DNA of 64,000 nt. Source: Cardinalis cardinalis (lineage: Eukaryota > Chordata > Aves > Passeriformes > Cardinalidae). Each line of letters starts with the position of its first letter. Position 1 is the first letter of the stretch. The translations under genes were made by a program, and so were the position numbers. The notes beneath the pieces were generated by a model, which was not told the origin of the DNA, did no database searches, and worked only from the letters and a program-made list of their open reading frames with translations. Shown piece after piece: positions 37,076-50,200 of this stretch. The stretch lies in the NCBI GenBank assembly GCA_014549065.1, contig JACDOX010000133.1, positions 1,635,856 through 1,699,855 on the forward strand, written 5' to 3'.

Positions 37076-37929
37076 CAAAGGAGATATTTTTGCAGCAGTA
37101 AGAATGGGGGAAGGAAAGCACAAAGTAAATTCAAATGGGCAGTTTGGAATTGCAGAGCACGCAGGAGCCATGAAACTTGCCTTTGGCAGAAATCACTGGC
37201 AGGGCATTAATGAGGTTATCTCATCAGTCCTGGGCTGGGATTTACAGGGAAATGCTGTTCAGCCAGAACTGCATCAGCCCAGCCCTGAAGTAAACAAACA
37301 NCTCTGGATTTAACATTAATCCTCTTGTATAGGTAACAAAAAACACAAATTTCATGGCCTGGTCAATCAGGACCCCATCCCATGGCCCAGCCCATATTTT
37401 GGTCAAGGCCCATCTGGTGCTCATTGTCTGCAGGATGAGTTATGAACCTCCCTGTGTTGCTCCTTTAACCAAATGGGGTTGGATTACCAGGAAAAATCTT
37501 GGTTTGATTTGTGGTGCTGTCAGCAAGGATGAGCATCGAGAAAATTTCAAAGGGAATTGCAAAATCTGAATACTTTTCAAAAAATGAATTCACACCAGCC
37601 TGCTCAGGTGGGGAGTTCACCTCACTTGTATTTTGCAGCACTAAATCATTAAACACAATTCCCAACCCATTAATCTAATTCAGCCCTAATGTTGCAGGGA
37701 TTCAAAGACAGGCAGTGATTTTCCCTTACTCTCAATATGTTTCACTAAGGATACATCTTATTTTTGATGGGGTAAAAATTGAGTTTTAATGGGTACTGGG
37801 CGGTTTATTTGTTTGTGGAACAGGCTTTGCACATCCCAATCTCATTTGGAGTCTCCAGGGGATTAATCCCAAATAGATCTTCTAAACACCAGCCCAACTC
37901 TGGCTGAGCATTAAAGACAAGGGAAGCAT

Positions 37930-40900
37930 TCATTCTGGGAAGGTTTTATTTCACAAATAATTCAGAAATCAAAAGAAAATGGATGGGTAGGGAGGAAAAG
38001 ATATTTTACAATTCTGTATTTAGACAAAAAAAAAAATCTAGTTTATTAACAACCACGGCCCCTTGGAAAACATGCAAAGGCACACAAAAATTTACAAGTA
38101 ACTTTTATACATAAGAAGTAAAATACACCATTTTTCATAGAAAAAAAAAAAGGAAAAGCAACTCTACGAACTGGCCCTAAATATTTAGACTGCACAAGTG
38201 ACAAACTGGAGCCTCCTCAACCAGCTGTTGGCTGGAAGTCTTAAAAAGAAGGAAAGAGTGGAGCCAAGGCCCCACCAGCACAGGCTCTGGATTTCACCCT
38301 GGTTGAGTTTCCTGGAGATTGGGCTGAGCCAGGGGTTCTGCAATGACCAAGNCATTGCTTCCAAACCCCAAATTATTGGAAAAGAACAACCAGGCAGCAC
38401 CAGCTTTGGCTGCACCCGGATGCTTCAGGTGCCACAGATCTGCTGAGCTGGGGCTGAGGAGGAGAGGGCCTGGTGAGATACAGACGTGATGCATCTTTAA
38501 GCTGCACTGAAATATAGCAGGCTGAGAAATGTCTTGGTATCAGAAATAAAATCTGTCAATATTTGGCTAAAAAACTGGTACTGTCCCACCTATTCATGAA
38601 TAGCTAGCACACATGATTGCGAGTCCTTGATAGGTCATGACTGCCTTGGAGGACCTGATCACCCCTAATTCTGGGGGAGGTATGTTTAAATTAATAGCAC
38701 CCAGGACCTCGAAAAATATTTGTGTAGTAAAGTCACAATTTCTCTTTTGTACAACAAATACAAAAATAAACAGATACAGACTTAAATTAACATCGGTTTC
38801 TAAAAATCCAAACCAGTTGGCTGAAGATAAAAATACGCAATTGTAACTTGAATTAAGCATTTTAGGATATTTCTGTTGGAATAATAACCCTTCCCCTGTC
38901 CCCTTTCTGTCACCTAGGTACATCCCCAGCTGTTTGGATTTTTATGTGCTCTCAGTAATCCCCTGGGTTTTACTCCAAGAGCCCTCACAGTCCCTTTCCA
39001 TCACCTTCCATCCGTAATTTTCATGGATCCCACTCTAGAGTCGAGGTGTTTTATGTGCTCCTGCAGTCCCCATGAACCTGACTGCACCTCTCACTCTCTC
39101 CAATTCCATTGCCAGCCCATTTGGCCCAGGATTCTGNGATTTGGTCCCAGATTCTTGCTGCAGTGTTGGATGGGCTGGAACCAGGCCATGCTCACCCCAA
39201 CGCTTCACAGCGGGCAGAAACGGGGGAGCTTCTCCTCACTGCCAACATCCCAAACGCTCCCAACCAGCAGCTTTTCTAGGATATGTTCCAGCTGGTTTTA
39301 ACATCAATTTATTTAGTAAGAAAAGGAAATGGTTCAGTTTTCCTATCTAAAGTCAATACTGTACACCTTGGATGACAATACTACATAAACAAGGATGACA
39401 AGAAGGCTCACTTCTCTCTATCCACCCCAAAAGTGGCTTTTCTGTGCAGCACTTTTGGAGACAGTGAAATGCAGCTCCAATTTCAGGTTTTACAAAAGGT
39501 TTCTTTCCAAATTCAGATTGTATGGAGAAATAAATCTCAGTGNTGGGACAAACTGAGTGATAAAAGTCATTTAAATGCCATTTCCTTGCTGATTTCATGG
39601 TGTTTACAGAATTAAAGAAGAATTTAACCATATAAATGCTTATGTCTGTCTAGATTAAACCAAACATGTTCTGGGCCTAAGAGCAGCTGTGAAACATCTG
39701 CCAAACAGAGGGAAATATTTTCCCATTTGTTATCCAATATTACAGTTCAGTTATTGAACGGAAGGACTGCACATTTACAAGAACTGAAGAACCNCTGTTG
39801 GCTTTGTCTTCTCATGACTGATGAAGTTACTGCACGTGTCTGTATCAAAACCCACCAGATTTGTGTTTAGACCAATCATAAAAATTCATTTACAATATGC
39901 AGCCAGAGAATGTCCTTCTGCCTTAAAAAGGCAGCTAATGCTGAGCCCTTCTCTTGGCTTTGAAATGCATTTGGGTGCACATCAAGACAAAAATATCAAA
40001 ATATAAAATAACACCTTGTATTTTGCAAAACCCACCATCCTGGATATCNAATACTCATGGGTTCATCATTGGCAGTGAAACTGGGGATGTGTTGGCTTCA
40101 CAATTGGAAATTCCTGGAAAAATTAATCTACCCCAATTTATGCTGCATCTCTAAAGCCTCAGAACTGCACACACCACAAGGAGCTTCACAAAGGGAAAGT
40201 GAGCCTGTTTCCTACAGATGCAACCATTCCTAGCAGAAATAAGATTAATTTTATCACTACTCNACTACTATAAAACAACCAGCACTGCTGTATAAACCAA
40301 TACACTGCATTTAACTGAAGTTATGGCGTGGAGTATAGGATGAGATGTGCCAGCACAGGAGCCCCAATTCTCTGACTGCTCAGAGGTTGCCAAAATACCT
40401 GGGAGTGTTTGACCAGCAAACACCAAACCTGCTCTCTGGATGATCTGGTGGCCTCATTTTCTGCAGTGAGGATCTCTGCCACCGTTTTNCACCCTGCTCC
40501 AGGCCCACAAAACCTCAATTTTGGCTGCCAAGAACATCCCCAAACCCCATTGTTTGAGGTACCCAGCAGCCTCACACGGCTGCTGCACGTCACCTCAGTG
40601 GGAAAACACCACTTTTTATGCTTTTTTGCACAGAAACCATCCAACACACACAAAATNACTCTGTCAAAGCCCATCCTCTCCCCAGACAATGCAATTTTTC
40701 AATGAGTTTCTCATTTCAAAGCGTCCAGAGCGCCTGGACAGCCGCTCGCTCCCGAGTCTGCTCATCCTCACACCCATCCCAGGAGAAGNTTCACACCCTC
40801 AAAACACCATCCAGGGCCAGGCTGAGATCCCTGAATCTGCTGCCCATGGAGCCACCACCATCCTGTGTAGCAACACCTCTGGTAAAACGAAACTTAGAAC

Positions 40901-41180
40901 AGTTTATGGTCGCTGAATGCCCCTAGAGAAACAAAAAACACGAGACAAAAAAAGATACAACGCTGCACGGGTGCGATGAGATGCCAACAGCTGAGTCAGA
41001 ACCTGGGGTCTTTTTTTGGGGTTTTTTCTCTTTTTTTCCCCCTTTTCTTTTGGAATTCCCTGAAGGAGATGGGCAAGGAGGGTACGGGCAGAGCTGATGC
41101 CGTTCAGAGGAGTTTTTGGCGTCTCTGGAGATCAANGGAGAGCTCTCCCAAAGGAACCTGCACCTTCCCTGGGGGGTTTT
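37930..41180 (-). other. CRISPLD2: Probable CRISPLD2 3' untranslated region
   Basis: This 3.25-kb stretch follows the stop codon. It has no recognisable repeat and no long ORF, in contrast to the repeat-dotted DNA on both sides. It opens with a pyrimidine-rich run on the plus strand (41007-41050), which is purine-rich in the RNA. The assignment rests on position, lack of repeats and the polyadenylation signal at its far end. Long 3' UTRs are usual for this gene in mammals. The end could be anywhere between about 37.8 and 41.1 kb. Confidence 0.5.
37945..37950 (-). promoter_or_regulatory. Candidate distal polyadenylation signal AATAAA
   Basis: TTTATT on the plus strand is AATAAA in the transcript. 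It is followed about 15-25 nt later by a C/T- and GT-containing stretch (near 37915-37930), the usual cleavage context. Further AATAAA copies at 38042-38047, 37804-37809 and 39308-39313 could be alternatives. Confidence 0.4.
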
Positions 41181-41235
41181 TTACTGCTTCACAGCAAAGA
41201 TTCGGAAGGCNTTCCCATCTGAAGGGTTCTTCAAG
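41181..41235 (-). CDS. CRISPLD2: CRISPLD2 coding exon 14: C-terminus and stop codon
   Basis: Residues 486-503 and TAA at 41183-41181. Ends AFRIFAVKQ; human ends AFRIFAVRQ. The ambiguous base at 41211 makes residue 494 Lys or Asn. Acceptor is ctttgtctccag|CTT. Confidence 0.96.
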
Positions 41236-44200
41236 CTGGAGACAAAGAAAAAAAGAAAAGAAAAGAAAACAAACGTGGAATGAATCAAGTGAACACAACA
41301 CAGACCCAAACAGGCAGCGNTGAATTTCTCCCATCTCTTTCCTACCAGGAGCAGGAGAAAGATAAAAGATGAGAAAGAAGTGGCACAAATCCATGGTTGC
41401 ACCATTTTTTTTTAGGTTTTCAGTCCAAATCTGTAGTGCTAATGCCAAAAAAAGAAGCTGGAAGACAACAGGTTCTCTTACAGCCCTAGCTTTTATCCAA
41501 GGAACACTGTGCTCCCTTGTGCCGAGATTCAGGCATAAAGAGGAATATGTTTTCCTAAAAAAAAACTGTTGTCAAATAGGCTGGCAGGTTCCCAGGGCCT
41601 GTCTGGCTTGGCTCCTAGTGCTGGGAGTAGGAATGACCCCATCAGCTCATGTTAAATGAGAATAAATATGGATATTCCTTTTCAACCTGCAGAGGTGTCC
41701 CCAGCTGCTCTGACTCCAAGCTGCTTGGGGTGGCTGTGTGCATGGGGAAAGGGGATGTTTCTATTCCCAGGCCCTACAGCACTGAAAAAACTCAGGAAAA
41801 ATACAAAATTTCATATTCCCACAAGATAAACATTGCAACAAGTGTAAGGACACAGTAAATCCCAAAGGAAGACGTTTCCCATACCTGTTTGGGTGTGTGT
41901 CTTTACCCAAGGTTATTTCCAGTGTCCTAAAGGGTGAGTGTTCATCTTAATCTTGGAAAAGCTGTTTCACTGTCTGGTGGATCTCACAGCATGAGGCTGC
42001 TCCTGATTGGTGAGTGTAAATAACACTTTCCAAATGTTCATCCCCACTGTGAGAAGGTCTCTGGTTTCCCTCACCCCCCAGATCAGCACTGGCTGCTCAC
42101 ATTTCACATCCCTGAGAGTGAAGGGATTTATTCTGAGCTAGGGCACAGTTTGCCATCCCAGTAAAAAATNGTCTTTTAGTATAAAAGATAAGTGAAAGCA
42201 AGATTGAGATAAAAAAAATTTCAAAGGAACAGGAGGTTTTTCACCTAAATCCAAGTTATCCAGTTGGAAAATGCTGACCCTGGTAATCTATATTAAACCC
42301 CCCATATTTAACAGCTATAGCTTTCCTGTCCTAGTCTGCTTTTATTTCTTGAGATGCTCTAAAACGTTCTGGAATATCCATTGTTGGGATAAAACCAGCA
42401 AACATGATAGAATGTCTTATGGTCTTTATAAAAGAAGAGCTGCACAGAGCAGACAGAGTAANCAGTGACCAAAACCTCCCTAAATGAGGGAAATTCTGTA
42501 CTTGTGAAGATAGCCCTGAGAAATCAGTGCCATCACACCAATATCTGAAAAAACACATAACAGATTGAAAGTGAAGTCTCAGATTAAGAAGGACTGGATG
42601 AGCTGTGACTGGATTGNTGTGGTCATGAGGAGCTGCAGGATTTTGGAAGGACAGATTTGCAATTGGTCACTGAAACCAGCATGGTTGGCCCAAGATGAAC
42701 TACAAAAAAATACCTACAAGGGTGGCAAATTCATCCTCAAAAAGTGTTTGATCATCTCAAGAGGTTAATTTAGTTCTTTCAAAGAGAATAGAGGACATGA
42801 ATCAACAAATGAATCCCACACCCAGAACTGAACAGAAATCCAAATGACAAAACCCAAATCGTGACCCGGGCTGAGAACTGAANATACCTGTGCTTACCTC
42901 CTGATGTGTTAAACACACAGCAAAACGTATTAACATGGATTTGTGCTGTGACAAAATCTAACAAGGTTTGCTTAACAACATTTCACAGCAGCCTGAGCAC
43001 AGCTCCTGGCTGGGAAGGAAGGAGCAGCACAACACGCTCCATTTGCTTGGCTGTCCCAGCNCACAGGGACACTGGGAAGCCACTTCTCCCCAAGCCTGTC
43101 GAGCTGATATCTGCTGACATTCCCAGGCAGCTGAAATCACTGGAAAAGAAGGGGGAAGTGCAAAGGAGGGAGATCCCACCTCTCTGACTGGACACCGTTC
43201 CTTAAGGAGCCCACGTAGGTTTTCTTCCTCTCTACAGGCATCACGTCCACAAAGCCTCCTCTTTCATCTGAAATGACCCCTGCGTGCACGGCAGTTTTGC
43301 AGATACTGGAGCTCTGAAAAATATTTAATTGTTTTGATTTATATATACTTGTCAATTCCATCAACACCAAGAAAAACAGGGAGTAGACAAAGAAACAGTT
43401 ATGAAACAGTTTTGTCCCTCTTTTGGACAAACTAGGGACTAGATCTTGCAGGTATGTGAAAGATCCCTGGGTGAAAGAAGATCCACCATCAGCACAGAGG
43501 AGAAACAGATTTTCCATCGTTCTGAGGTGGAGCTGCACCTGTGAGATCATCAAAGAATCATGGAATGGTTTGGGTTGGAAGGGACCTTAAACTCATCCAG
43601 TTCCACCCCTGCCATGGGAAGGGACACCTTCCACTGTCCCAGGCTGCTCCAAGCCCCATCCAACCTGGCCTTGGACATTTCCAGGCATGGGGCAGCCACA
43701 NCTTCCCTGGAAAACCTGTGCCAGGCCCTCCACAGCCTCACAGGGAACAATTCCTTCCCAATGCCCAGTCTAAAGCCACACTTCTTCACCTTATCCAGGG
43801 CCAAGACTGAATTGAGGACAACTCTCCAGCCAGTGCCTCTTGGGACTGCACCAGAGAAACCCCTGAGGTGACAGCAAAGGTTATTCACACATTTGCTTGG
43901 AAAGTAAATGCTTCTCCTGAATTAAGGTAAATGATCACTAATTCTCTGAGGCAGCTCACATCCTTCTTTCTAGGAAAGACAGAAGGGCTGCCCCCTTTGT
44001 CTGGTGTAGTTTTTGGATGGGCGTTACCCCATAAAACAACACCAAATGTGGAGAGAGATTACACTTCTGGAAAGACCAAAGCTTCTCTATTGCACATCCC
44101 AGATGTGCAGAGTCAGAAGAGCTGGAGGAACACAAACCACCAACAGCTGATGACTAAGCCCCCAAAACATTCAGAAAAAGGGAGCAAAAGCTGAGAAGGC

Positions 44201-47200
44201 TGAGGGATAATGTAAACTTGGCCATCAGCTCTCTGCAGGGTTTACATACAGCAAGCTGGAAGAACAGAAAGGAAAAACCAACTCTGCACAGCAAATCTGC
44301 AGCAGGTGAAAATCCCAAGCCCAGAAATGCCCTGATTGCTAAAAATCCAAGTACCACAAAACCAGTGCCAAGTGCAACTGTTCCCGTTGTGTAAGTAGGA
44401 TGCAGCCCATGCTGCCTCCCTGCCACAGCCATATATGGCAGCTCTTGTCCCCTATATATATATTTATCACTTTGGATGGCCTATCTCTTGGCAGCCCTCA
44501 GAGTTTTGAGTGCTAGTTTGGTATTTTGCTTCTATATATGGTCAATGGAGCAAGGGAATGCTGTGTTTGGAAGATATGCAGTGAATTTGCCCTAATATGT
44601 TGTGGGAAATCTATAAATCTAAAACTGGCTCATAAAATTAAACTGTCCTGGATCAATTTGCACACTCTCCACTGGGAGACATCCTGAACAATGTTCTTTT
44701 CAAAGCATTCCTGTTATTTTTTTTTCCAGGACTTGCTGTTCCGCCACTCACTCAAAACTCTGACCAACAGATTTACCCTGAACCTCCTCTTATCACTCTG
44801 TTGGATTACAGCCCTCTCATGTCCCAGGCCACGCTGTGCTTTGATTAATTAATTGCAGAGCTTTTGGAAGATGAGATATTACAAGAATAAGGTCCAGGGG
44901 TGCAGCAGCATGGGCAATAAAACAGTTTTCCATGGTGAAGCCCCTTGGGATGTGCTCTGAGACCAATTCCTGATGAAATGAGCCCTAGGGCACACACCAT
45001 AAATGACAACACACTTTACAGTGGGTCATTAACAATAATCTCTGACTATGAGCTTAATCACCCAGAATTTCCTCACTAGTGTGACTGCTTTAATCACTAA
45101 GTTCATGTCTCCTGTGAGCTGACTCCCAACTCAGTTTGCTCTCGTGACAAACTTCTGCTTCTGTGCAGGCCATCCATCCCTCCCTCCATCAACCCTCCAT
45201 CCATCCATCCCTACCTCCATCATCCATCCATCCATCCATCCATCCATCCATCCATCCATCCATCCATCCATCCATCCATCCATCCATATCCAAGCACAAT
45301 ATCACTGCACAACTGTGGATAAAGCCTTATCTCAAACGTGGGGCAGCTGTTTTCTTTCCTGGCCCCACAGGGTTCCTGGGCAGGGTTTGGAGTGGGTTTC
45401 CCCTGCAGGATTATGTCACACCAGGAGCCAGGCAGAGTGACAAATGACAGAGTCTCCTGGAAGTCAAAAGCTCTTTCACAACCTCCATAAAGATCCCTGG
45501 CTGTTCCCACAGCTCCAGGTTGGACAGGGCTTGGAGCACCCTGGTCTATGGAAAATGTCCCTGCCCATAGCAGGGGGTGGAACTGGATGAGCTTTGAAGT
45601 CCCTTCCAACCCAAACCATTCCATGGCTCTATGACCACCCCAGAGCCAGGCCTGTCCACTTTTACCATTGCATATTTCTTGCATTTTGTTCATTTACCCC
45701 AAAATTCAAGTCTCCTCCCTGTCCCTGTTCCACAGCCTTACTAATTTCCCCACAAACAATTCCCTGAACTGCTTTTTAAAGCAAAGTGCAGACTGGAAAT
45801 GGGGATAAATGCTTCGTTGTCTTTTAGGTAGCTTATTTAAGAAGACTCATTTGGAGCCCAGGTGCCCCCAGGGCCATGAAGGTGCCACACTAGACATGAA
45901 GTTGGCTTCCCAAAGCCCTCCCAAAAGAACAGCACTTGTCTCATCCAGCTCATTGCCTGCTTTGATTATTCCTCAGCAGAGGGCTTGAGTTAATGCCCAG
46001 CACCCTGCACAGGCCTTTCTCCCTGGGAAAAGCCTTTCCCCAAATTCTCCCTGCTTGGTGTGGCTATTTCTCTTCTCTACTTCCCATTCTGAGCATTCTC
46101 AGCATCCCCACCTCTCCCTTTGCAGCACCATTCAGAGTCACCTCAAACTCTTTGCTTTGCCACCAACCTCACCTGCTTTGCCACCAACCTCAGTTCTTTC
46201 CTGGCGCCTCCACATCACCCTGCTAGCACAGCCGTCCAAAAAAGGGTTAACCAAACCCTCGAGGAAGTGGCCAAATACTTTTTTATCACTACTGCTTTTT
46301 GTTTTTCTCCCAAGCCACCATCCATGCCCCCGTTTCTGAAACAATACCCAGGAGGGAGAGTAGGAAATGGGTTCATTAAAGGACACTAATCCTTTTGCGT
46401 CAGTGCAGTGCCAGCCTGGGATGCTGCTCCTCACCTAATTCCTTTGTAATCACAGGCCCTGTCCAGGGCTGATCTGAGGGAGGTTTGTCCTCTGTAAAAA
46501 AGACAAAACTATTTCCCATTTCCTGCAGGTGGGAGCATGCAGGAGGCAGGTACTGCAGGGAGGCAGCTGCTCCGTGGATTTGCCTGTGAGCTAGTCCAGG
46601 ATAACCTGTTTGTGCAGCTCTTCCTTCAAAAAAACTGGTCTTGAGCAAAATTAAAAATGGTGTGGGGTTGTTTTTTTCTTTTCTTTTTTTTTTTTTTTTT
46701 GAAATTGCTTTCAAAATTGCATCTCCAAATTGCTGTATGATTCCTGCAGGATGGATTTTCTCAGCAGTCTGCAAAGCTCCAGGGTGACCTGAAGCTGGGG
46801 GTCCACAATCTGCTGGCTGCTTTCCCCAGGTTTTCTAAACCAGGATCCTACAGGGCAGCCAGGGAGCTGGCATTCCTGAACACANCCCCCGATGGAAAAC
46901 AGAAAATGAGGGAAAAAACCAAAATAACCAGACACCCACAAATGGAAAAACATTGAGACCCAGTTTTTAGAGGCCTAATGGTAAGAGATTTCAAGAAAAT
47001 GACTCTGCTTAGTTTTAGCATCAAGTCTCTGCTCATCCCCTTGAGCAAAGCTCAGAAAAACAAACCCATAAAACCAGCTCACACACTTTTTTCTTTCCAC
47101 TGCTCTGAGCTCTGTCCTGGCTGCTCAGAAGCTGTTCATCTCCCAGAAAGAGGAGGAAAGGGGAGAGAGAGAGGTCTTTTTATGTCAACTCTATAGTGTG

Positions 47201-50200
47201 ATAGGATGGAATAAAAGCCCTTTGTTGGTCATCTATAAATCCCAAACTGCTTTAAACAAGTGCAGNCATTATTTCACAGCCAGAGCCCAAAGGCTTGGGG
47301 GGGTTAAGGGCCGTGACCAATTCTTTAGGAAGGAGTCAGTGCTGGAGAGCAGAAGAGCTCACCAAACCCAACTCAAGGAGTTGTGGAGTGACACATCCAA
47401 GTCCTTCCNAATAAATCAGTGCTGGAGACCAAAAGGGCTCCCCAAGCCTGCTGACCCCATCTTTCACCCCCTTTTGCCCATCCCAACATGGGATAACCAC
47501 AAGGGAGTTTGAATTTCTCCCCTGAACCGCAGAGTGAGCCCAGCTGTGGGACAGGGCAGTCAGGATGTGCAGGGAGAGGTTTGGACTCACATCGGCATAG
47601 ACGTTGGTGCCGAACACGGGNGCCCAGTACGACGGCTCGTCCTTGCAGTGGGCAGGGCAGTAAATCCTGGAAAACAATGAATTCAGATTGATTCTCCAGA
47701 GCAGGGCTGCACAGGAAGGCCAGCTGCATTCCTGGGAGATTTCGAGTGCCTGCATCTGGTCTGCAGGTGGCAACAGTGAATTTGATTACTCGTTCCCCTC
47801 AGATGACATTTGGTTGCTGCTGCAGAGCTGCAAATAGAGGGATTTGGACCAGTAGAANAGAGGTTGGTCTTTTATGACCTTTCAAGGGAGACTACCTGTA
47901 TTTTGCACATAAATCTTTGCATGTGTTTGTGCCTCCCTGCCCTTTCACTTACTCCTGCACAGTTTCCAGAACAAGCTTCTTCCATGTTTTAAGGTGGAAA
48001 GGAAAACCACATCCAAAACCCAGCAAATGCAGAAGCAAAAAGACAAAGAGTGTGCAGTTGCACACTCACACATGAGAGTGTGCTGGGACAGGATTGTGCA
48101 GCCTGGCTGATGTGTTACTGAAGCCATCCAAAAACATGAAGTGAATTTTCTACAGTGATGCCAAGAAAAGCGTGGTGGCCGGAGGAAACACACCACTCCC
48201 AACCCCCTCCTCCAGTTCAACCAGCATGATCAGCTCTTCTCCCACCAGCCCTCAAACTCAGGGCCCTCAGCACCTCTGTTAAGTTGCCCCTCCCTTAGGA
48301 CAGAGGTTTTTAACCCACCAGATTGGTGTTACCTTGGGCAGTGGCTCGCTGGCTTTTTGAAGTGGCACAGCTCAGCTACTGTGGTGTAACAATCCAGAGT
48401 CTGTGCTGCCAAGATAAACGTGGAAAGGCAANTTATTAGACTCAAAAGGTCAGGCTGCTGCAGAAAACACAAGTCAGAGCCACACAATGCGTTAGGTGNG
48501 ACCCTTGAGCACCAAGAGAAAAGCTGCTCCAGCAGCAGGATCCCAGGATGGGGCTGACCAGCTCTCCAGCAGGAATCCTGGAGATTTNTAAGGTCACCAC
48601 AGTGTGGCCTTACAAAGGTCACAGCTTTCAGAAGAGACAAGCAGCTGATCCACAACACCTGGGTTTGCTACAGCTCCAGATGTGGAGCCCAAATATCCTG
48701 ACACCTGCAGTTCTCCCTGAGAGGGGCTCGGGTGGAGCTCATCAAAAGGATTGTTCTGCACTGGAGGAATTTTGCAAAGATATTCAGAAAGTGGGAATTG
48801 TTTAAAAAGCAGAGCAGTGTTCATTTGTNTGCCCATCAGAAATGTGATGACTCACTGTTAAAAACTGATTTCACATGTATTGTGTTTTTCATTACATTAC
48901 TGCACTAGGACATTAGCCACTATTTTTTTCCCAGTTTTTGTAAGAGCTGACAATTGACTGAAGCTTTTAAAGATGGATGGCTCAACCTCCACCCCTTCAC
49001 TATCAGCAGCTGCAGTCTGGACCCCAGCATGATCCATCAGCAGGAGATGCTGCTGGAAGTGGCCCATTTTCACCTATTTCTCTACCTTCCTCCCAGGAAA
49101 ATGAGGTGGNTGGTGGTGGAATTGCCCAGGGTGGGTGGTTTGTCACTCTAAGGTTCTGATCACCTTAGACCACCACTCCAGGGTTTGGTTGTGGCACAGA
49201 ACCATTTGANACAACCACTGAAAATGAAGAAGAGCCCTGAAAGCAATGATGTTTTCAAGTCTCCCATAAAACCCCAGCAACAATATTTTTTTTCCCTTCA
49301 ACATTTAAAACTTACTTGTGACTTTGGAAACCATGAACGCATTCGAAGGTTTGCTTTTCCTGTAAAACAAGCAAACAAAAAGAAAATTATTTTTAAAAAA
49401 TAAGCAGAGCAGAATTATTTGGACCACTGTGTCTACATGAGAGCAACAATGACTGAATATTTGCTTGTATTTAAAGGCAATACCGAGAGGTTTTGGTGAA
49501 GGCAGTACCTGAACGACTCCACACCATTCCTGGTGGACTTCACAAAAGCAGGTGTCCTCCCTTTCCTGGTGATATCCACCAGCCCTCCCTTGTTGTCCAG
49601 GATTCCATAGTGGATTGCAGCACGACATATGCTGGAGGACTGACAGGAGATAAAGAGATGTGAAATGAATCAAATCAAATAAATCTCATTCACAGAGCAA
49701 CGCTGCCCAACTGCTACGTGAAAAACNGAGGAGAAATGAAACCACCACCAGAGCACCAAGTGGAAAATAAGCTGAGTGCACTGCTTTGGAATCTGGTTGT
49801 TAAATCTTCCTCTCCCAATACAGATTCTTTTATTACTATTATTTTAAGCACTGCCTGGTTGAATGGCAAGATTTTTTTTTTTTTTTAAATAACAAAACCA
49901 TACATTTAAATACAATTTAGAGGAAAAGCAGTGTTGGAAGTGAGCNACCAGTCTGAAATATTTCCAGCTCTCGAGAAAATATTCAAACCCAGAATATTTC
50001 TGCTGACGCCACTTGGAGGGGTTGGGTGTCTGCAATCACAGAATTTCCAGGGCAAAGACACATCAGGGGTGATGCAGTCACGCACCAACAGTTGGAACAG
50101 GGAAAGAAAACCTGATTTTACCCAAAAAAACCCTTTTATCTTCCAACTTCCTCACCCCAAAAAACAGTTTTGATGGGAAAATGGTGCTATGCTTTATTTA

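Larger units (their letters stand above)
1..37929. other. Gene-free region downstream of CRISPLD2
   Basis: No exon with convincing protein similarity was found on either strand. Elements that can be named are listed separately. Stretches in which nothing was recognised: 304-3610, 3731-5194, 5386-6522, 7532-8828, 9892-12279, 12471-13530, 13812-14905, 15020-16659, 18006-19889, 20285-20756, 21988-22979, 23456-24305, 24430-27589, 28800-30940, 31436-33054, 33601-34616, 35011-36829 and 37076-37929. In mammals ZDHHC7 lies beyond CRISPLD2 in the opposite orientation; its DHHC-cysteine-rich exons are absent here. Confidence 0.6.
43314..47590 (-). other. CRISPLD2 intron between coding exons 12 and 13
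   Basis: 4.3 kb. Contains CR1 tails at 43552-43865 (minus) and 45485-45637 (plus), the CATC microsatellite (45176-45289) and a homopolymer T run (46680-46701). The rest carries nothing recognisable. Confidence 0.75.

Noticed and set aside
1..37929. ZDHHC7 or other neighbour exons
   Set aside because: No DHHC-cysteine-rich segment or other recognisable conserved protein fragment could be found on either strand.
45144..45693. Frames rich in IHPS (plus) and MDGW (minus)
   Set aside because: CATC microsatellite joined to a CR1 fragment.
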